From: Pseudobdellovibrionaceae bacterium
Lineage (GTDB): Bacteria; Bdellovibrionota; Bdellovibrionia; Bdellovibrionales; Bdellovibrionaceae
Direction: 5' to 3'
Assembly: GCA_016719575.1 (NCBI GenBank)
Contig: JADJYV010000013.1
Coordinates: 62,001 to 126,000, forward strand
Length of the DNA stretch: 64,000 bases
In this document: positions 8,095 through 15,936 of the stretch, in pieces
Layout: each line of letters starts with the position of its first letter
Position numbering within the stretch: position 1 is the first letter of the stretch
Notes under the pieces: generated by a model
The model's input: only the letters and a program-made list of their open reading frames with translations
Database searches by the model: none
What the model was told of the DNA's origin: nothing
Program-made: the position numbers and the translations under genes

Positions 8095-8516
8095 TAGTTG
8101 GTTTCTGCTTCGGGAGTAACAATCAGGCCTTCAGTAAAGGTCACGCTACCATTTGTAGTGCGAACACTCTGAAGGACCCACTTGTCCACGTTGGTTTCAT
8201 CCTTGGGTTCGCGAAAGAGAATGGCTTCGCCCTCAACAGTTTGCTCCGTCTTTTCGTTGTCATCAGCCGCTTCAGAAAACTCGTAGGCAAAAATTGCTCG
8301 AACTTTAGTGTCGCTCAAGGATTCGGTCCAAAGGCGGACGACTTTGAAACTTTTGGCATTTGGTTTCTTGCTGAGAACTGTTTGTTGGATCATTTGGGCG
8401 AGCTTCTCCTGAATGCCGGAGTGCGTCTCGAAGCCAATTGCTTGGGAGCTGTGAATGAGAGTCCACGTCCAAACCAAAGATGTTGTGAAAACAATCAGAC
8501 TAATAATTTTCTTCAT
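8094..8516 (-). CDS. Small exported or membrane-anchored protein
   Basis: 140 residues. An N-terminal hydrophobic segment (I-I-S-L-I-V-F-T-T-S-L-V-W-T-W-T-L-I) acts as signal peptide or anchor, with a possible A-x-A-type cleavage near S-S-Q-A. The rest is a mixed alpha/beta domain with a strand-turn-strand pattern (K-V-R-A-I-F-A-Y-E-F then E-G-E-A-I-L-F-R-E). I recognise no family. ATG 8516 has AGGAAG about ten bases upstream. It is the first gene of a two-gene unit with the methyltransferase. Confidence 0.7.
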   Translation of the reverse strand: MKKIISLIVFTTSLVWTWTLIHSSQAIGFETHSGIQEKLAQMIQQTVLSKKPNAKSFKVVRLWTESLSDTKVRAIFAYEFSEAADDNEKTEQTVEGEAILFREPKDETNVDKWVLQSVRTTNGSVTFTEGLIVTPEAETN

Positions 8517-8608
8517 AGTTAGAAGCTTCCTCTCTAGAGTTAGACATCCACATAGGAGCATGATATTTCGTAATTTTCAAGATTAAGTGGATTGAAATAG
8601 GGGATCCG

Positions 8609-9172
8609 ATGTTTTCAACATTTCGAAAAAATATCGAAAAAAATTTGCAAGCTAAGGGACTGAGTCTTCGACCCACTGACTTAGCGGCACTTGTCGAGGG
8701 GGTCGCGCCGAAATCAACTCGTACTGCCTTAAGTTACGCTTTAGATCTTTTTCGTCCTTTTTCGGCCGGCATGGGTTTCCGCGTAGCACGGCTGTCTGAT
8801 CGCCATGTCGAGTTGATCGTTCCCAGGCGAATGCGCAATGAGGATGACGAGGGGCGCATTTATGAGGGAGCGCTTTTTACAGCGGCTTTAGAGGCCTCCC
8901 GGCTTTTATGGCTGCGACATGCGCCTTTGGGGGGATTTAAAGTTCATTTAAAGGAGAGTGCCTTCCGAATACTGCAAGATTACATGGGAGATGTTCGCGT
9001 GCGAATGGAGTTGACGGAAATGCAGGTTGAGACAGTTCTTGCGGATCTACGCAGAAGTCAGACTGCGGTGACCGAAGTGTCTTTGCATTTTTACGATCAA
9101 AAAGAAAAGTCTGTTGCGGAGGCCTATCTGACCTTGCAGCTTATACACACACCTGAGTTAACTGCGCCATAA
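8609..9172 (+). CDS. Hotdog-fold (DUF4442-like) thioesterase-family protein
   Basis: 187 residues. After a helical N-terminus, the segment F-S-A-G-M-G-F-R-V-A-R-L-S followed by E-L-I-V-P-R and then I-Y-E-G-A-L-F-T-A-A-L-E-A-S is the strand-strand-central-helix layout of hotdog proteins. The helix replaces the more usual N-H-x-G with Y-E-G, as DUF4442 members do. It sits nine bases before the carboxylase beta gene and opens the leucine-degradation operon, so an acyl-CoA thioesterase or acyl-CoA-binding role is likely. That role is inferred from context; no catalytic residue is clear. Confidence 0.65.
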   Translation: MFSTFRKNIEKNLQAKGLSLRPTDLAALVEGVAPKSTRTALSYALDLFRPFSAGMGFRVARLSDRHVELIVPRRMRNEDDEGRIYEGALFTAALEASRLLWLRHAPLGGFKVHLKESAFRILQDYMGDVRVRMELTEMQVETVLADLRRSQTAVTEVSLHFYDQKEKSVAEAYLTLQLIHTPELTAP

Positions 9173-9181
9173 GGAGTTTTT

Positions 9182-10789
9182 GTGGAAATAATCGAGAGTA
9201 CTGTTGATGTTTCTTCGACTGATTATAAAGCCAATTTTGAAGCTTTGGTGTTACAAGTTCACGAATGGCGATCCCGGGTGGATTTGGTTAAATTAGGCGG
9301 GGGCGAAGAGGCGACGAAAAAACATAAGTCTCGAGGAAAGCTCACTGCTCGAGAAAGAATTGATAGTTTACTTGATCCAGGCTCGGCTTTTTTAGAGTTT
9401 TCAACTTTAGCAGCTTGGGAAATGTACGAGGGACAGGCTCCCGGGGCGGGTGTAATTACAGGGATCGGAATGATTCACGAAACAGAGTGCGTGATTGTTG
9501 CGAACGATGCCACCGTCAAGGGTGGTACTTATTTTCCAATGACAGTAAAAAAACATCTTCGCGCGCAGGAAATCGCCATGGAAAATGGACTTCCCTGTAT
9601 TTATTTGGTCGATTCGGGAGGGGCTTTTTTACCACTTCAAGCCAAGGTTTTTCCGGATCGAGATCATTTCGGCAGAATCTTTTATAATCAAGCGAGAATG
9701 AGTGCGCAAAACATTCCTCAAATTTCTGTTGTAATGGGATCTTGCACTGCGGGAGGGGCTTATGTTCCTGCAATGAGCGATGAAAACGTTATAGTGAAAG
9801 ACAACGGCACGATATTTTTGGGCGGGCCTCCTCTTGTGAAGGCCGCCACTGGAGAAGTCGTTGATTCTCAAGATTTAGGCGGAGCGCGTGTACACTGTGA
9901 AGTTAGCGGGGTGACGGATCATTTTGCTGAAGATGATCAGCATGCAATCGAGTTGACTCGTTCAATTGTCGCGCACTTGAATCATCGGCGCAAAGTGAGT
10001 TTAAAAACTTGTCCCGTCGAAGAGCCGCTCTACGAGGCAAAAGAAATTTACGGAATTATTCCAAAGGACTCTCGTATTCCATTTGATGTTCGCGAAGTGA
10101 TTGCGAGAATTGTGGATGGTTCTCGTTTGCATGAGTTTAAGCCTTTGTATGGAAAGACTCTAGTTACGGGATTTGCACATATTTGGGGGATGCCTGTAGG
10201 CATTATAGCTAACAATGGAGTTTTATTTAGTGAAAGCGCCTTAAAGGCCGCACATTTTATTGAACTTTGTGAGCAACGAGAAATTCCCTTGGTCTTTTTG
10301 CAGAATATTACAGGTTTTATGGTAGGGCAGAAGTATGAAAACGAGGGCATTGCTAAGCATGGCGCCAAGATGGTGATGGCGGTTTCAAATGCACGGGTGC
10401 CGAAGTTTACCGTTGTTATAGGCGGATCATATGGCGCTGGTAATTACGGAATGTGTGGAAGAGCCTATCAACCTCGTCAACTTTGGATGTGGCCAAATGC
10501 GAAAATTAGTGTCATGGGAGGCGAACAAGCGGCGAATGTTCTATTGACTGTGAAATTGGACCAAATGGCCATAAAGGGCGGTACTATGACTCAGCAGGAA
10601 CAAGATGACTTTAAACAACCGACTTTAGATAAGTACGAGCGCGAAAGCTCGGCTTATTATTCGTCGGCAAGAATTTGGGATGACGGCATTATTGATCCTG
10701 TCGATACGCGCCGAGTTTTGGCGTTAGGCATTAGTGCCAGTCTTAATAAAGACTGGGGACCGCAAACTCAAGGTGTTCTGAGGATGTAA
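9182..10789 (+). CDS. mccB: Methylcrotonyl-CoA carboxylase, carboxyltransferase (beta) subunit
   Basis: 535 residues, the usual length. This subunit moves the carboxyl group from biotin to 3-methylcrotonyl-CoA to give 3-methylglutaconyl-CoA in leucine breakdown. The N-terminal half has K-L-T-A-R-E-R-I and L-V-D-S-G-G-A-F-L-P; the C-terminal half has N-I-T-G-F-M-V-G and G-G-S-Y-G-A-G-N-Y-G-M-C-G-R-A, the two oxyanion loops. The stretch M-G-S-C-T-A-G-G-A-Y-V-P-A-M-S-D-E points to MCC rather than propionyl-CoA carboxylase. The start is GTG 9182, with AAGGAG close upstream. Confidence 0.93.
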   Translation: MEIIESTVDVSSTDYKANFEALVLQVHEWRSRVDLVKLGGGEEATKKHKSRGKLTARERIDSLLDPGSAFLEFSTLAAWEMYEGQAPGAGVITGIGMIHETECVIVANDATVKGGTYFPMTVKKHLRAQEIAMENGLPCIYLVDSGGAFLPLQAKVFPDRDHFGRIFYNQARMSAQNIPQISVVMGSCTAGGAYVPAMSDENVIVKDNGTIFLGGPPLVKAATGEVVDSQDLGGARVHCEVSGVTDHFAEDDQHAIELTRSIVAHLNHRRKVSLKTCPVEEPLYEAKEIYGIIPKDSRIPFDVREVIARIVDGSRLHEFKPLYGKTLVTGFAHIWGMPVGIIANNGVLFSESALKAAHFIELCEQREIPLVFLQNITGFMVGQKYENEGIAKHGAKMVMAVSNARVPKFTVVIGGSYGAGNYGMCGRAYQPRQLWMWPNAKISVMGGEQAANVLLTVKLDQMAIKGGTMTQQEQDDFKQPTLDKYERESSAYYSSARIWDDGIIDPVDTRRVLALGISASLNKDWGPQTQGVLRM

Positions 10790-11574
10790 TGATGAGATTG
10801 ATTGATGTTCGTGAAGAAAAGCATATTGCCTACGTAAAGCTCAACCGACCCGAGATCAGAAATGCGTTTGATCCACGCATGATCGAAGAGCTTACAAAGG
10901 TCTTTCGGGGGCTAAATCAAAGAGCGGAGCTACGAGCCGTGGTTTTGCAAGGGGAAGGAAAGGTGTTTTGCGCTGGTGCCGATTTGAATTGGATGAAAGA
11001 AATGGTGAATTATACCTTCGATCAAAACCGCGACGATTCAAAAAAACTTTTTGCAATGTTTGAGGCCATTGCTGATTGTAGCCTGCCGACGATATGCCTA
11101 GTTCAGGGGGCTGCGTTTGGAGGCGCGCTGGGGCTTATCGCTTGTTGTGACTATGTCATTGCAGATCCGGCCACTCAATTTTGCTTTAGTGAAGTCAAAC
11201 TTGGACTAGCTCCCGCTGTCATTAGCGCGTTTGTGAACCGAAGATGTAATGCAAGCAAGACCAGATATTATATGATCTCAGGGGCAGTATTTAACTCTGC
11301 ACAAGCGATTGAAATGGGCTTGGCGCATGAAGTCGTTCCTATAGGCGATTTTGAGCTCCAGCTTAGTTCTATTTTCGCCCAAGTGGGCGAATGTGGCCCC
11401 GAGGCTGTTCGTGAGACAAAAAAGTTATTAAACAGCCTGCCTACGTTATCATGGTCAGAGCAAAGAGAACTTACGACGCAGGTGATTGCCGAACGAAGGG
11501 TTAGCAATGAGGGGCAAGAAGGCCTTAAAAGCTTTTTAGAAAAAAGAGGCCCTCACTGGAGAAGTCGTGCATGA
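10789..11574 (+). CDS. liuC: Methylglutaconyl-CoA hydratase (crotonase family)
   Basis: A 261-residue enoyl-CoA hydratase-fold enzyme that hydrates 3-methylglutaconyl-CoA to HMG-CoA. The oxyanion loops are C-A-G-A-D-L-N-W-M-K-E-M and V-Q-G-A-A-F-G-G-A-L-G-L. The D-L-N-W-M signature and the E-V-K-L-G-L-A-P-A loop are typical of the methylglutaconyl-CoA branch and of AUH. The start overlaps the preceding stop (TAATG) and the end overlaps the biotin carboxylase start (ATGA), so the three genes are one translational unit. The pathway context makes the substrate assignment firm. Confidence 0.9.
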   Translation: MMRLIDVREEKHIAYVKLNRPEIRNAFDPRMIEELTKVFRGLNQRAELRAVVLQGEGKVFCAGADLNWMKEMVNYTFDQNRDDSKKLFAMFEAIADCSLPTICLVQGAAFGGALGLIACCDYVIADPATQFCFSEVKLGLAPAVISAFVNRRCNASKTRYYMISGAVFNSAQAIEMGLAHEVVPIGDFELQLSSIFAQVGECGPEAVRETKKLLNSLPTLSWSEQRELTTQVIAERRVSNEGQEGLKSFLEKRGPHWRSRA

Positions 11575-13055
11575 AAAAATTTAAAAGAATTGCCATTGCC
11601 AATCGCGGTGAAGTGGCAGTTCGAATTATCAGGGCCTGTGAAGAAATGGGAATCGAAACGGTTCTTTTACACTCTGAAGTTGATATTAAGTCCCGTGCCT
11701 ATCGTCTCGCGACAAAAACAATCTGCATAGGCCCCGCAGAGACAGCAAAAAGCTATCTCAATATTCAAGCAAATATCGAAGGAGCACTTGCGGGAGGCGC
11801 GGAAGCTGTACATCCTGGTTTTGGTTTTTTATCTGAAAATGCGGAATTCGCAGAAGCTTGCGAAAATGCTGGCTTAGTATTTATTGGACCTTCAGCCAAA
11901 ACGATTCGTCTTTTGGGTGATAAAGTTCATTGCAAGGAGCTTGCAAAAAGAGCAGGTCTTCCTTTGATTCCGGGTTATGAAGGCGAAGCACAGGACTTAT
12001 CAAGCCTGGTCGCCGAGGTTGAAGCGATCGGTCTGCCCGTGATTGTTAAGGCAGCTGCCGGCGGCGGGGGCCGCGGGATGAAACTGATTCGTGATCTCAA
12101 AGAAGCTCGAAATTTGATTGAGTCAGCCCAGCGTGAAGCCCTGTCTGCGTTTGGTTCACCGAAAGTTTTTTTAGAGAAATATTTGGAAAGAGCCAAGCAT
12201 ATTGAATTTCAAATTTTTGGCGATTCCACTGGGCAGGTGAAGCACTTTTATGATCGAGAGTGCTCAGTTCAGCGTCGTCACCAAAAAATTATCGAAGAAG
12301 CAACCTCTCCTTCACTTACAGAAGAGTTGCGACGGAGAATGGGCGAGGCAGCCATTGCGATTGCTCAACTAGGAAATTACAGGGGTGCTGGAACAGTAGA
12401 GTTTCTTTTGCAAGACGGTGATTTTTACCTTCTTGAAGTCAATACTAGGCTGCAGGTAGAGCATCCTGTGACTGAGTTGGTTATGGGTGTAGATCTGGTA
12501 AAAGCGCAAATCCTGACGGCACAAGGAGAGTATGTTTTTCGTTCGCAACAGGTTCGTATTCCACAAGGTCATTCCATTGAGTGTCGCATTTATGCCGAGA
12601 ATCCTTACCTCGGAGGCGTCCCGAGTACGGGCTTACTCGGAAAAGTGTTTTGGCCCGAGGGACCAGGTCGCCGTTACGAATTCGGATTTGAAGAGGGAGA
12701 CGAAATCACACCGTTTTATGATCCGATGATTGCCAAAGTCATTGTTTGGGATGAAACAAGACAGAGGACCATTCAAAAAATGATTCGCGTTTTGAAGGAT
12801 TCACTTGTTTTTGGGGTTCACACGAATATTCCTTATTTGATAGAAATTCTCGGTCATCCGCAGTTTGTAAATGGAACGATGACGACCCGATTTATTGAAA
12901 CGAATTTTGCGGAACCCATCATCGCGCCAATTTTATCCGAGATTGACAAAGAAATTATCAAGAAGGCGATTCAACAATCTCACGGTGCGAGATTAGCCTC
13001 TGGGAGGTCCTCAGAGGCAACCTCTCCTTGGCAGACCTATTGGAGGGGTGTCTAA
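11571..13055 (+). CDS. Biotin carboxylase subunit, stand-alone
   Basis: 494 residues of biotin carboxylase (ATP-grasp) without a fused carrier domain. It carboxylates biotin on the partner carrier using ATP and bicarbonate. Visible motifs are K-R-I-A-I-A-N-R-G-E-V-A-V-R-I at the start, H-P-G-F-G-F-L-S-E-N, the ATP-grasp glycine loop A-A-A-G-G-G-G-R-G-M-K, R-D-C-S-like D-R-E-C-S-V-Q-R-R-H-Q-K, and L-E-V-N-T-R-L-Q-V-E-H-P. In classical MCC the alpha subunit is a single chain of about 660 residues; here the biotin carrier is the next gene. TAATG coupling to that gene supports a split alpha subunit. Confidence 0.92.
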   Translation: MKKFKRIAIANRGEVAVRIIRACEEMGIETVLLHSEVDIKSRAYRLATKTICIGPAETAKSYLNIQANIEGALAGGAEAVHPGFGFLSENAEFAEACENAGLVFIGPSAKTIRLLGDKVHCKELAKRAGLPLIPGYEGEAQDLSSLVAEVEAIGLPVIVKAAAGGGGRGMKLIRDLKEARNLIESAQREALSAFGSPKVFLEKYLERAKHIEFQIFGDSTGQVKHFYDRECSVQRRHQKIIEEATSPSLTEELRRRMGEAAIAIAQLGNYRGAGTVEFLLQDGDFYLLEVNTRLQVEHPVTELVMGVDLVKAQILTAQGEYVFRSQQVRIPQGHSIECRIYAENPYLGGVPSTGLLGKVFWPEGPGRRYEFGFEEGDEITPFYDPMIAKVIVWDETRQRTIQKMIRVLKDSLVFGVHTNIPYLIEILGHPQFVNGTMTTRFIETNFAEPIIAPILSEIDKEIIKKAIQQSHGARLASGRSSEATSPWQTYWRGV

Positions 13056-13432
13056 TGCAAGTGAAAATTCGCCATCATGGGATCGATTACTGCGCAGAAG
13101 CGCAGATTATTAAAAATTTGTTATGGGTGCACCATAATGGGAAAACCTTTTCAGTTGAAGCACAGGTTCAGGGGCGAAAATCTCGGAAAGCTGGTGTTGT
13201 TGCAACCTCTGACAAAATTATTGCTCCGATGCCAGGGAGAATTACAAAAATACTAGTTGTGCCTGACGAGAAAATTGAAAAAGGGCAGGCCGTTTTAGTA
13301 ATGGAGGCCATGAAAATGGAATACACTTTAAAAGCAGAAATTGCTGGAAAGATAGCCACAATTCATGGCCAGGTTGGCGAACAGGTCGTTTTGGGAAAAA
13401 TTCTTGCACACATTGAAGCGACAAAGAGTTAG
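13055..13432 (+). CDS. Biotin carboxyl carrier protein (split MCC alpha)
   Basis: A 125-residue biotinyl domain protein. The biotin-accepting lysine is Lys87 in the E-A-M-K-M motif, and I-I-A-P-M-P-G-R-I marks the start of the flattened beta-barrel. About 50 preceding residues (I-R-H-H-G-I-D-Y-C onward) may correspond to the linker/barrel seen between the two parts in fused alpha subunits. ATG 13055 has TGGAGGGG upstream and overlaps the biotin carboxylase stop; an upstream TTG in the same frame is rejected. It presumably shuttles carboxybiotin between the two catalytic subunits of this operon. Confidence 0.92.
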   Translation: MQVKIRHHGIDYCAEAQIIKNLLWVHHNGKTFSVEAQVQGRKSRKAGVVATSDKIIAPMPGRITKILVVPDEKIEKGQAVLVMEAMKMEYTLKAEIAGKIATIHGQVGEQVVLGKILAHIEATKS

Positions 13433-13434
13433 CT

Positions 13435-14367
13435 ATGGCAAAACAGCGGGTAACAATTGTTGAGATGGGCCTTAGGGATGGACTCCAGAATGAAACGGTG
13501 ACGTTGACCCCTTCTGTACGTCTAGAGCTAATTCAAAAGCTCGTAAACTCAGGAATTCGGAGAATTGAAATCGGCGCCTTTGTTTCGCCAAAATGGGTTC
13601 CACAAATGGCAGGTTCGGGTGAGTTGGTCCGATCGGCCTTGCGACTTCAGAAAGAAAAAAGGATTTCTAGAAATATTGAGTTTTCCGCATTGGTTCCGAA
13701 TGAAAAGGGCATGATAATGGCGATGGAAACAGGCATCCGCGAAATTGCAGTTTTTGCCTCCGCCAGCGAGTCTTTTTCTAAAAAAAATATTAACTGCAAC
13801 ATCGATGAAAGTTTCGCACGATTTGAGCCGGTCATTGCCCTTGCCATAAAAAATAAGATAAAAATCAGGGGGTACTTAAGTGCCTGCTTTGGTTGTCCGT
13901 TCGAAGGGAAGATTTCTGAAGCAAAGGTTGTTAAGCTAGCACGACGATTGCGGGATCTTGGTTGTTATGAGATTTCGATTGGCGATACGATCGGCGTTGC
14001 TACACCAAATCAAGTTGAAAGTTTATTCAAAAAAATAAAAAAAGTTGTCCCGGCAAAAAAAATAGCAGCTCACTTTCATGATACCCGCGGCCAAGCCTTG
14101 GCCAATATTTTAGCAGCCTATTACTTAGGGGTTCGCACTTTTGATGCGAGCGTTGGCGGGTTGGGAGGCTGCCCTTACGCCCCAGGCGCCGCCGGTAATG
14201 TTTCCACCGAGGATGTCGTTTATATGTTTCAAGGAATGGGAGTTGAAACAGGTATAAGTTTAGACCATCTCGTCGCCATGAACCCATGGCTCACCGAAAA
14301 AATTCAACATCCTTTGGCAACCAAGGCAGGAAGAGTTGGAAAACTAATACCCTCAGGTAGGATTTAG
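13435..14367 (+). CDS. mvaB: Hydroxymethylglutaryl-CoA lyase
   Basis: A 310-residue DRE-TIM metallolyase that cleaves HMG-CoA to acetoacetate and acetyl-CoA, the last step of leucine degradation. Conserved features are M-G-L-R-D-G-L-Q-N-E at the metal and substrate site, G-C-F-G-C-P-F-E-G equivalents near residue 155, H-F-H-D-T-R-G-Q-A with metal-binding histidines near 220, and the catalytic cysteine loop G-G-L-G-G-C-P-Y-A-P-G-A-A-G-N. It begins two bases after the carrier gene. With it the operon covers methylcrotonyl-CoA to acetoacetate; isovaleryl-CoA dehydrogenase is not in the window. Confidence 0.94.
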   Translation: MAKQRVTIVEMGLRDGLQNETVTLTPSVRLELIQKLVNSGIRRIEIGAFVSPKWVPQMAGSGELVRSALRLQKEKRISRNIEFSALVPNEKGMIMAMETGIREIAVFASASESFSKKNINCNIDESFARFEPVIALAIKNKIKIRGYLSACFGCPFEGKISEAKVVKLARRLRDLGCYEISIGDTIGVATPNQVESLFKKIKKVVPAKKIAAHFHDTRGQALANILAAYYLGVRTFDASVGGLGGCPYAPGAAGNVSTEDVVYMFQGMGVETGISLDHLVAMNPWLTEKIQHPLATKAGRVGKLIPSGRI

Positions 14368-14374
14368 GGTCCAC

Positions 14375-14394
14375 GTCTTGCAAGTTAGCAAGAC
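14375..14394 (+). repeat. Hairpin just before a start codon
   Basis: A perfect 7-bp stem (GTCTTGC / GCAAGAC) with a 6-base loop ends three bases before the ATG of the next gene and lies just after the HMG-CoA lyase stop. It is not followed by a T-tract. It may end the operon weakly or mask the ribosome-binding region of the next gene. Confidence 0.4.
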
Positions 14395-14397
14395 TCT

Positions 14398-15933
14398 ATG
14401 AACTTTCGCTGGGTGTTGCCATTTTTAGTTGTATTATTATCCATACTTACGATCAGTATGGTCTTTCTATCTCGTAGACCACTATGTATAGAATCCAGGG
14501 TTGTCGAAAGAATCGACAGAGGCTCTGAGTCAATTTTTCAGTGCATTCAAAATCACCATGTTCCTTACAGTTCGTATTTTGGCGAACATCTTTTTCGTAT
14601 CGAAGCGCGAATTCAACAGGTTGAGATGTTTTTACAAAAGATTTCACCTCTGCGTGCTCGCCTTCGAATTGTAATTCTTCCTGAAAATACCAACCAGTTT
14701 GTCGTTGATGGAAGTACGTTATTTATAAGCGAGAAGTTGCTTGAAGCTCGAGGGCATTTAGAAAAAGCACTCTTAAAAAAATGGTACCGAGAGAATGCCC
14801 AAAATCTATTTGCTTATGACAACTTGTTTGAAGAAATTTTTACAGATTTTATGCTGTTCTTAATAAAGGGAAGTTTAAAGATTGAGGATCCTTTCCGGGG
14901 AGTGCAAACAAAGTTGAACGGATCGCGATGGCCTCAGGTAATAAAATCAAGTCAAGCCTACTGCCGCTCTCCCTGGAAACGATCTGAGCACTACCTTTGG
15001 TGCGCTGATGCCAATGCCAGCCGCGGGGTCAAGGACAACGAAATTCTCGAGTTGAGTGTTAGGCCGCTTATTGTTTCATCATGGGTTGAAGCCTACAAAG
15101 CCTTAAGTTTTAAAGATCAGTATCAGTTTGTCCTTCTGGCAAAAGAGCTAATATCAACTGATCATAGCCCGGAGCTACCACTGGTTCGAACTGGTGGAAT
15201 TATTCCGGATTCGAATCCTCTTGCGGAAGCTTCTGAGGCAATCAAAAATATAAATTATTTTTTGACGAGTTCAAATTTAACTCAATACTCTGATTCTCAT
15301 CGGTTTTTTGTGACATTAGTTGCGAACAACTTGGGGCGATTTGGTTTTAAGGAAGGCTTTGGAGGTGCTCACTTTGATTTGCTATACGTGAGTGATCAAA
15401 GTGTTCAGAATTCGTCAGGAATATTTAAGCATTTGCAGAGCCTTTCAAAGAAAAATCCGAAAGTAAAAATGGCCATAAAAGATCGTGATCAGTTGTGGAT
15501 GCTGCCATCTGTGTATCCAATTCCATGGCGCTCTTTAGAGACTTTGAGAGCAGATAGAACTGTGTACGGCCGATGCGGTCACTATGACTTTAATTTAGTT
15601 TGGAGCTTTGCGAATCTAACGGACAAGTTAATGATCGTGAATAATTGTGGAGATAAAAAAATCAATCTCACCAGATATATTGATGACGGGGCAGAGGGGT
15701 TTGGTACACAAAATGAAAATGTCGGGTTCATTCAATTTCATTTACCCTCTTTATTAATGAGAAAAGATGCATTAGCCCAGGTTAACAGTGTTTATGATCT
15801 TATCAGTCATCGACAAATTGACAGCCCTGTTTTTCAGAGCCTTGGGTGGCGCGAAATCAAATACAGCGAGAAGGCCGGCGCCTACAAGCCAAAATCCGCA
15901 GTCGATGGTATTGAGTGGTTTAAGGTCCAGTAG
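14398..15933 (+). CDS. Membrane-anchored periplasmic protein, unknown
   Basis: 511 residues with one N-terminal hydrophobic helix (V-L-P-F-L-V-V-L-L-S-I-L-T-I-S-M-V-F-L), then a large soluble part outside the membrane. I recognise no family. There are several cysteines (for example Y-C-R-S-P-W and L-W-C-A-D-A near residues 190-205, and G-R-C-G-H-Y-D near 395). No HExxH or other catalytic signature is evident, although the charged helical stretch F-E-E-I-F-T-D-F resembles the place where peptidase-like relatives carry theirs. No Shine-Dalgarno is visible; a hairpin occupies that position. It ends three bases before the convergent SelO-like gene. Confidence 0.7.
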   Translation: MNFRWVLPFLVVLLSILTISMVFLSRRPLCIESRVVERIDRGSESIFQCIQNHHVPYSSYFGEHLFRIEARIQQVEMFLQKISPLRARLRIVILPENTNQFVVDGSTLFISEKLLEARGHLEKALLKKWYRENAQNLFAYDNLFEEIFTDFMLFLIKGSLKIEDPFRGVQTKLNGSRWPQVIKSSQAYCRSPWKRSEHYLWCADANASRGVKDNEILELSVRPLIVSSWVEAYKALSFKDQYQFVLLAKELISTDHSPELPLVRTGGIIPDSNPLAEASEAIKNINYFLTSSNLTQYSDSHRFFVTLVANNLGRFGFKEGFGGAHFDLLYVSDQSVQNSSGIFKHLQSLSKKNPKVKMAIKDRDQLWMLPSVYPIPWRSLETLRADRTVYGRCGHYDFNLVWSFANLTDKLMIVNNCGDKKINLTRYIDDGAEGFGTQNENVGFIQFHLPSLLMRKDALAQVNSVYDLISHRQIDSPVFQSLGWREIKYSEKAGAYKPKSAVDGIEWFKVQ

Positions 15934-15936
15934 AGA

